From Treponema sp. (GTDB taxonomy: Bacteria; Spirochaetota; Spirochaetia; Treponematales; Breznakiellaceae), in the NCBI GenBank assembly GCA_031263435.1, contig JAISFT010000085.1:1-9748 (forward strand): a DNA stretch of 9,748 nucleotides. Direction: 5' to 3'. The number at the start of each line of letters is the position of its first letter. Positions within the stretch are counted from its first letter, which is position 1. The position numbers were made by a program, and so were the translations under genes. The notes under the pieces were generated by a model. That model made no database searches, had not been told where the DNA came from, and saw nothing but the letters and a program-made list of their open reading frames with translations. Shown in pieces: positions 6,318 through 9,748 of the stretch.

Positions 6318-7180
6318 ACAGCATGACCGGCTATGCCTTTCAGGAACGGCAGGAAGAAGATTACAGTCTTTCCGTGGAACTGCGGGGCTACAACAGCCGT
6401 TTCCTGGAAATCAATTTTTTTCTTCCCCCCTATTTTTCTTCTCTGGAGCGGCGCATTCGGGAATCGATTGCCCCGGTCTGTGCACGCGGCAGAATCGATA
6501 TAACCATACGGTACCGGGATCAAAACTCCCCCTTCAGAGTAACGGTGAATCATGAAGCCGTCGCGGCTTACCGGGACGCCTTTAAGGGACTGGCCGAAAT
6601 CCTGAATGTCGATGAAAAGCTCGATCTTAAAACCCTGATAGATCGGGAGGGGGTGCTGGAACTGGAATGGCTCCGGGACGAAGACCGGTATTGGCAGCGA
6701 ATCGAAGGCCCCCTTAAATCGGCACTGGACATTTTCATTGCGGAACGATCCCGGGAAGGACAGCATACCCGGGGGCATATCCTTTCCCAAATCGGCGTCA
6801 TCGAAGCTTCGTTGCAGCAGGTTGCCCTCCATGCAGACGAGATCGAATCCCTCATAAAAGAAAATTTGCGCGGCCGTTTTCAGGAACTCATGGGGGATGC
6901 GGTTGACGAAAACCGTATCCTTGCGGAAACAGCAGTCCTGTTAATGAAATATACCATTTCGGAGGAGATCTCCCGGCTTCAGTCCCACCTGTCCGAATTC
7001 CGGGCGGAGGCGGAAAGAAATTCCGGCCCCGGAAAAAAACTCGATTTTCTCAGCCAGGAAATGAACCGCGAGATAAATACCATCGGCTCCAAGGCGCCCC
7101 AAATCGAAGTAAGCCGTGCGGTAGTGGAAATGAAAAACGCGTTGGAAAATGTAAGAGAGGAACTTCGCAATGTGGAATAG
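6314..7180 (+). CDS. yicC: YicC/YloC-family endoribonuclease
   Basis: YicC-family proteins are cytosolic RNases; the E. coli member acts on small RNAs. The 288-residue length matches the family. The N-terminal signature NSMTGYAFQE is at 2-11, followed by SVELRGYNSRFLEINFFLP (about 20-38) and ARGRIDITIRYRDQ (about 56-69). The conserved C-terminal DUF1732 block starts near GPGKKLDFLSQEMNREINT and ends ENVREELRNVE, with GSKAPQIEVSRAVVEMK between them, all typical of the family. Residues from about 130 to 235 are mostly charged helix, in keeping with the all-helical part of the fold. An AGGAGG at 6298-6303, inside the murC end and 10 bases upstream, fixes the ATG, which overlaps the murC stop as ATGA. 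It is followed after 26 bases by the cmk-like kinase, a neighbour often seen near yicC-type genes alongside gmk/cmk-type kinases. Activity of this copy is inferred from the family. Confidence 0.9.
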   Translation: MNSMTGYAFQERQEEDYSLSVELRGYNSRFLEINFFLPPYFSSLERRIRESIAPVCARGRIDITIRYRDQNSPFRVTVNHEAVAAYRDAFKGLAEILNVDEKLDLKTLIDREGVLELEWLRDEDRYWQRIEGPLKSALDIFIAERSREGQHTRGHILSQIGVIEASLQQVALHADEIESLIKENLRGRFQELMGDAVDENRILAETAVLLMKYTISEEISRLQSHLSEFRAEAERNSGPGKKLDFLSQEMNREINTIGSKAPQIEVSRAVVEMKNALENVREELRNVE

Positions 7181-7206
7181 CGCAACGATATATACAAGGA
7201 TATGTC

Positions 7207-7797
7207 ATGGACGGTAAAGCGCAGGGAGAATTTAAACAGAAAGAATTTAAAATTGCAATCTCGGGAAAAAGCGGCTGCGGAAATACAACCGTCAGCAGAA
7301 CAGTGGCGGAAAAACTGGGCCTGCGTTTTATCAATTTTACCTTCAGAACCCTGGCGGAGGAGCGGGGAATTACCCTTAAGGATGTTTTGGAAAAGGCCGC
7401 CAAGGACGACTCCTGGGATCTGGAAGTCGACCGCCGTCAGGCCGCCATTGCGCGGGAAGGGGGAGGCTGCGTCCTGGGTTCCCGCCTGGCCATCTGGATG
7501 CTGCCGGAGGCGGATCTCAAAGTATACCTCTGCGCCCGGCAGGAGACCCGGGTAAAACGTATCATGAGACGGGAGGGAGGAAACTTAAAAGACATAACGG
7601 CCTTTACCGCGGAACGGGACCGTCAGGACCGGGAACGGTATCTGCGGATCTATCAAATCGACAATGACGATTACAATTTTGCGGATCTGGCAATCGATAC
7701 CGACGATCTTAGCCCCGATGAAATAGTTCTCCTCATACTTAATGCTGCCCGTGCCGCACATGCCGGCACAGGCAGAACAAAAACAGACAAAGAATGA
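7207..7797 (+). CDS. cmk: Short archaeal-type (d)CMP kinase-like P-loop protein
   Basis: The likely reaction is phosphorylation of CMP or dCMP with ATP. The protein (196 residues) is of the short form common in archaea and some bacteria, not the ~225-residue E. coli form. The P-loop region is KIAISGKSGCGNTTVSR at 15-31. The canonical Walker A lysine position is filled by Asn26, where archaeal relatives typically carry GSGTTT. NMP-binding and lid elements follow: FRTLAEERGITLKDVLEKAAKD, then EVDRRQAAIAREGGGCVLGSRLAIWML (about 74-100), ADLKVYLCARQETRVKRIMRREG, and DRERYLRIYQIDNDDYNFADLAIDTD. The DRRQ and ERY-IY-ID blocks are what tie it to cytidylate kinase. AAGGA at 7196-7200, 6 bases upstream, supports the ATG at 7207 over the out-of-frame ATG at 7202. 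The end overlaps mutY (ATGA). The last 25 or so residues are Ala/Thr/Lys-rich and probably loose. Family placement is good; the substrate is not proven by sequence. Confidence 0.78.
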   Translation: MDGKAQGEFKQKEFKIAISGKSGCGNTTVSRTVAEKLGLRFINFTFRTLAEERGITLKDVLEKAAKDDSWDLEVDRRQAAIAREGGGCVLGSRLAIWMLPEADLKVYLCARQETRVKRIMRREGGNLKDITAFTAERDRQDRERYLRIYQIDNDDYNFADLAIDTDDLSPDEIVLLILNAARAAHAGTGRTKTDKE

Positions 7798-8639
7798 GCA
7801 AAGATATTTCAGCCGCAGATATCGGCGTCTTTCAGGATGCCGTTTATTCCCATTACAAAAAGGAAGGCCGCGTCTTCCCGTGGCGGCAGGATACCCGGCC
7901 CTGGGGCGTCCTGGTATCGGAATTCATGCTCCAGCAAACCCAGACGGCGCGGGTTGTCCAGTACTGGACCCGCTGGATGAAAAAGTGGCCGACCCCGCGA
8001 CTCTTTCATAAAGCATCCATGGAAGCCGCCCTGCAGGCCTGGAACGGCCTGGGCTACAACCGCCGCTGTTATCACCTCAAAGGCTGCGCCCGGAGAATCG
8101 TCAACGAATACGACGGAGAGGTGCCGGAGAAATCAGAAGATCTGGAACAGTTCCCCGGCATAGGCCCCTATACCGCCCGGGCCGTCCCCTGCTTTGCGTA
8201 CAATATCCCCGCGGTTTTTATCGAAACCAACATCAGGGCAGCGGTCCTGCATTTCTTCTTCAAGGACAAAACCGGAATAACCGACAAGGAAATCCATCCC
8301 GTTTTGGAAGCCTGCCTTGACCGGACCAGCCCCCGCACATGGTATTATGCCCTCATGGACTACGGAGCCGCCCTCAAAAAACTTACCCCCAACCCGAACC
8401 GCCGCAGCGCCCACTATACCCGTCAAACCCCCTTCAAAGGTTCCTTCCGGCAGTTCCGGGGCGCCGTCCTCAGAAGCCTTGCCCGGGACGGACAGGCCGG
8501 GGAGAAAGAACTACTGGAACGCAGCGGCATCGAAAACGTAGTAGATCTGTACCGGGTAATAGAAGTTCTGGAAAACGAAAACATGGTCGCCGAATCCGGA
8601 GGCATCTACCGGATCCGGGGCGAAAATGAGCAGGAATAA
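7794..8639 (+). CDS. mutY: Clusterless A/G-specific adenine glycosylase (MutY-like)
   Basis: MutY removes adenine mispaired with 8-oxoguanine as part of base-excision repair. The helix-hairpin-helix glycosylase fold is clear: FPWRQDTRPWGVLVSEFMLQQTQ at 28-50 with catalytic Glu43, AWNGLGYNRR (82-91), and the hairpin FPGIGPYTARAV (120-131). The usual catalytic Asp of the DGNV motif is replaced by Glu144 in FIETNIR (142-148). After ALMDYGAALKK (186-196), where most MutY proteins carry four cysteines binding a 4Fe-4S cluster, none of the expected cysteines is present; the text reads LTPNPNRRSAHYTR. The C-terminal 75 residues (KGSFRQFRGAVLRSLARDG to IYRIRG) look like a small helical or winged-helix extension rather than the MutT-like 8-oxoG reader, and total length is 281 against about 350 in E. 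coli. It is the last gene of the murC operon. The exact substrate could differ from classical MutY. Confidence 0.85.
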   Translation: MSKDISAADIGVFQDAVYSHYKKEGRVFPWRQDTRPWGVLVSEFMLQQTQTARVVQYWTRWMKKWPTPRLFHKASMEAALQAWNGLGYNRRCYHLKGCARRIVNEYDGEVPEKSEDLEQFPGIGPYTARAVPCFAYNIPAVFIETNIRAAVLHFFFKDKTGITDKEIHPVLEACLDRTSPRTWYYALMDYGAALKKLTPNPNRRSAHYTRQTPFKGSFRQFRGAVLRSLARDGQAGEKELLERSGIENVVDLYRVIEVLENENMVAESGGIYRIRGENEQE

Positions 8640-8652
8640 ACCGTCAGACTCA

Positions 8653-8688
8653 GGCAGACCACCTGCCCAACATTTTTTTATCTTTTTT
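8653..8688 (+). terminator. Weak terminator-like hairpin after mutY
   Basis: The arms GGCAG (8653-8657) and CTGCC (8663-8667) with a 5-base loop lie 13 bases after the mutY stop. They are followed by CAACA and then two T runs (8673-8679 and 8683-8688). The stem is short, so termination may instead use the repeat hairpin downstream at 8709-8725. Confidence 0.4.
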
Positions 8689-8866
8689 GGGCGCATCCCC
8701 TCCGCTAAGGCAGCCTTCGGCTGCCACGCTCCGGGGACCGGGCTATCCGCTCCAATTCCTCGACCCCCGGCCAAACCTGACCTGTTTTCTTACTCTCAAA
8801 AGCAGATCCCTGGCCGTAAAGCGACCCACGCATGTGTGTACTGCGGGACCGGGGCATAGCCCCCAG

Positions 8867-8912
8867 TTGTAGAAAGCTGTGAATCCTCTCCACGATTGTT
8901 GTGGTGGGGGAG
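8867..8912 (+). repeat. 46-base spacer repeat, copy 1
   Basis: The segment starts TTGTAGAAAGCTGTG and ends GTGGTGGGGGAG. It aligns without gaps to 9564-9609 with 38 of 46 bases identical, and seven of the eight differences are transitions. In both places it follows an outer palindromic arm and runs into an inner left arm, so it appears to belong to the nested unit. Confidence 0.8.
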
Positions 8913-9032
8913 GGCCGGGGTAAGGCCCCCTGGAAAACATTTGGAATTCCCTGCCGGAGCGTATCGAAGATAGCGGAGGTAGATTCTACAAGCGTTTTTC
9001 AGGGGGCCTTACCCCGGCCCTCCCCCACCACA
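8900..9032. repeat. Inner palindrome with 32-bp perfect arms and conserved core
   Basis: The left arm 8900-8931 (starting TGTGGTGGGGGAG) is exactly complementary to 9001-9032. The stem can extend inward by G-C, G-T and AAAAC/GTTTT pairs to about 39 bp. The loop carries the family core: CTGCC (8951-8955), TATC (8962-8965), GAA, GATA (8969-8972), GGTAG (8978-8982), TTCTACAAGC. The arm sequence is unlike that of the outer palindrome, but the core is the same. Confidence 0.88.
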
Positions 9033-9170
9033 GCGTATCGTAGATAGCGGAGGCAGACTCTACAAGCATTTTTCCGGGCTATGCCCCGGTCCCGCAGTAC
9101 ACATATATGATAGGTCAGGTTTGGGGCCGGGAGTCTGCGGTATTTCCGCTTCTATCCCTTGCGCGGGCCA

Positions 9171-9198
9171 AATAGCCGGGTCAGTTGACCCGGCTATT
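9171..9198. repeat. Near-perfect 28-bp palindrome
   Basis: The arms AATAGCCGGGTCA and TGACCCGGCTATT (13 bp each) flank a 2-base centre, immediately after the end of composite repeat B. No T run follows, so it is not a typical terminator. It could be a cruciform, an operator, or an insertion footprint. Confidence 0.7.
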
Positions 9199-9251
9199 CG
9201 GTCTTCCCTGTACAATAAAGTTTTTCGCCGGGGGAGCGGGACAACCACCGT

Positions 9252-9291
9252 TTGACTTGGTAAAAGCCCCTTGAACACAACAAGGTCATGT
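9252..9291 (+). repeat. Diverged direct repeat, copy 1
   Basis: The segment TTGACTTGGTAAAAGCC with TTGAACACAACAAGG and TCATGT corresponds to 9493-9534, apart from a 2-base gap and a few substitutions. In this copy no palindrome follows; the sequence continues into the mini-ORF. Confidence 0.7.
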
Positions 9292-9368
9292 CAGCGGAGC
9301 TGGCGGCAGAGGTTGATCGATTAAAAGCAGTACGGAGTAGATGCTTTAAGGGCGTACCGGATATGTAA
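9288..9368 (+). CDS. Possible 26-residue mini-ORF
   Basis: An ATG with AAGG 3 bases upstream opens a frame encoding MSAELAAEVDRLKAVRSR followed by CFKGVPDM and a TAA. The first 18 residues could form an amphipathic helix. A hairpin with a T run begins 2 bases after the stop. It could equally be the remnant of a decayed gene or chance. I do not recognise the peptide. Confidence 0.2.
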   Translation: MSAELAAEVDRLKAVRSRCFKGVPDM

Positions 9369-9370
9369 CC

Positions 9371-9408
9371 AAAAACTCCGTGTTCCTCCGTGCAACTCCG
9401 CGGTTTTT
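9371..9408. terminator. Hairpin with A/T flanks and a 10-base-period motif
   Basis: AAAAACTCCG (9371-9380) can pair with CGCGGTTTTT (9399-9408) with one mismatch and one G-T pair. The T run continues as TCTTCTTCTTC. The arms and loop contain CTCCGTG, CTCCGTG and CTCCGCG starting at 9376, 9386 and 9396. It could end a transcript through the mini-ORF. Confidence 0.35.
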
Positions 9409-9492
9409 CTTCTTCTTCGTGAAGCCGTGCCGGGTTTTCCCGTCTATATGTTTATCCTGTCGGAACTCACTATTCTGCAGCTCAAGTTTAGC

Positions 9493-9534
9493 TTGATTTG
9501 GTATAAAAGCCTGTTGAACAAAACGAGGTTATGT
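9493..9534 (+). repeat. Diverged direct repeat, copy 2
   Basis: The segment TTGATTTGGTATAAAAGCC with TTGAACAAAACGAGG and TTATGT is homologous to 9252-9291. Its last 9 bases are also the start of the left arm of palindromic repeat C, so here the repeat leads straight into a palindrome. Confidence 0.7.
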
Positions 9535-9736
9535 ACTGCGGGGCCGGGGAAACACGTTTACATTTGCAGAAAGCTGTGGATCTTTTCCATGATAGTTGCG
9601 GCGGGGGAGTGTAAGGCGGGGCATAGCCTCCGGGAAAACATTTGGAATTCCCTGCCGTAGCGTATCGTAGATAGCGGAGGCAGACTCTACAAGCGTTTTC
9701 CCGGGGGGCTTGCCCCGGCCCCGCAGTACATAACCT
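9526..9736. repeat. Palindromic repeat, copy C
   Basis: The 24-base arms at 9526-9549 (AGGTTATGTACTGCGG to GGGG) and 9713-9736 are exactly complementary. Between them lie the 46-base spacer (9564-9609), an inner left arm GGGGCATAGCCTCCGGG (9619-9635) with only partial mirror symmetry to CCCGGGGGGCTTGCCCC on the right, and one full core: CTGCC (9652-9656), TATC (9663-9666), GTA, GATA (9670-9673), GGCAG (9679-9683), CTCTACAAGC. Only one core and one right arm are present, although two left-arm types are. Confidence 0.83.
9564..9609 (+). repeat. 46-base spacer repeat, copy 2
   Basis: The segment starts TTGCAGAAAGCTGTG and ends GCGGCGGGGGAG. It is the partner of 8867-8912 (38 of 46 identical) and lies between the outer left arm and the inner left arm of copy C. 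Confidence 0.8.
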
Positions 9737-9748
9737 TGGAGAGAATCA

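Larger units (their letters stand above)
8683..9165. repeat. Composite palindromic repeat, copy B, with a nested palindrome
   Basis: This copy has the same order of parts as copy A. It opens with TTTTTTGGGCGCAT. Next is a hairpin: outer CCCC (8697-8700) with GGGG (8733-8736), inner GGCAGCC (8709-8715) with GGCTGCC (8719-8725). Then come CCGGGCTATCCGCT and CAATTCCTCGACCCCC, AAACCTGACCT, GCAGATCCC and GACCCAC. The 27-base outer arms are at 8836-8862 and 9076-9102 and match copy A. The ending is TCTGCGGTATTTCCGC with ATCCCTTGCGCG. It is about 170 bases longer than copy A because a second palindrome (8900-9032) and a 46-base spacer replace the left half of the outer core. The right half of the outer core remains at 9033-9070. 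The AAACCTGACCT stretch is mirrored by AGGTCAGGTTT at 9112-9122, so the inverted symmetry extends beyond the arms. No convincing gene is present. Confidence 0.85.

Noticed and set aside
8626..8859. 77-codon open frame overlapping the mutY end
   Set aside because: It consists of repeat B sequence in translation (such as GLSAPIPRPPA, which recurs as GLSASIPRPPA in copy A), so the similarity reflects the DNA repeat rather than coding.
9427..9660. 77-codon open frame in the 3' repeat region
   Set aside because: Half of it reads through palindrome C and its spacer; similar peptides (CTAGPG) appear in several repeat copies and on both strands because the arms are palindromic.
8836..9736. Integron attC sites or a CRISPR array
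   Set aside because: Long imperfect palindromes suggested attC, but GTTRRRY and RYYYAAC core sites are not placed at the ends, and there are no cassette genes. Repeats are not evenly spaced with unique spacers as in CRISPR.

Overview
The window is GC-rich and looks like chromosome from a spirochaete of the Treponema group. This is inferred from a divergent MurC of the treponeme/clostridial type in a run with a YicC-family protein, an archaeal-style short cytidylate kinase and a MutY without an iron-sulfur cluster, plus a RluD/RluA-like tandem and a FolC. No rRNA, tRNA, CRISPR array or transposase is visible. The species cannot be named from the sequence alone.

Layout. (1) 1-3015, plus strand: a tight operon of a 5'-truncated yggS, an exported membrane-anchored protein of unknown function, rluD, and a second RluA-family pseudouridine synthase. 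The genes overlap or are separated by 1 base. (2) 3016-3360: a gene-free stretch holding composite palindromic repeat A and a terminator-like hairpin between convergent operons. (3) 3361-4755, minus strand: folC. (4) 4756-4817: a 62-base divergent promoter region. (5) 4818-8639, plus strand: murC, yicC, a cmk-like kinase and mutY, mostly joined by ATGA overlaps. (6) 8640-9748: about 1.1 kb without a convincing gene, holding composite repeat B (with a palindrome nested in a palindrome), a perfect 13-bp-arm palindrome, a 26-codon mini-ORF, a hairpin with a 10-base-period motif, a diverged direct repeat, and palindromic repeat C.

The genes are housekeeping: PLP homeostasis (yggS), rRNA/tRNA pseudouridylation (rluD and its neighbour), folate polyglutamylation (folC), the first amino-acid addition to the peptidoglycan precursor (murC), RNA turnover (yicC), CMP/dCMP phosphorylation (cmk-like) and repair of A:8-oxoG mispairs (mutY).

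The most unusual content is the repeat family. Three loci carry a conserved core of about 60 bases framed by long palindromic arms whose sequence differs between copies. The core changes in a compensatory way (TATC/GATA against TATT/AATA). One copy is nested inside another, and copy C has the structure expected if a nested copy like B lost its inner right arm by recombination between duplicated core halves. This points to a structured, self-nesting, possibly mobile intergenic element found 3' of two operons here.
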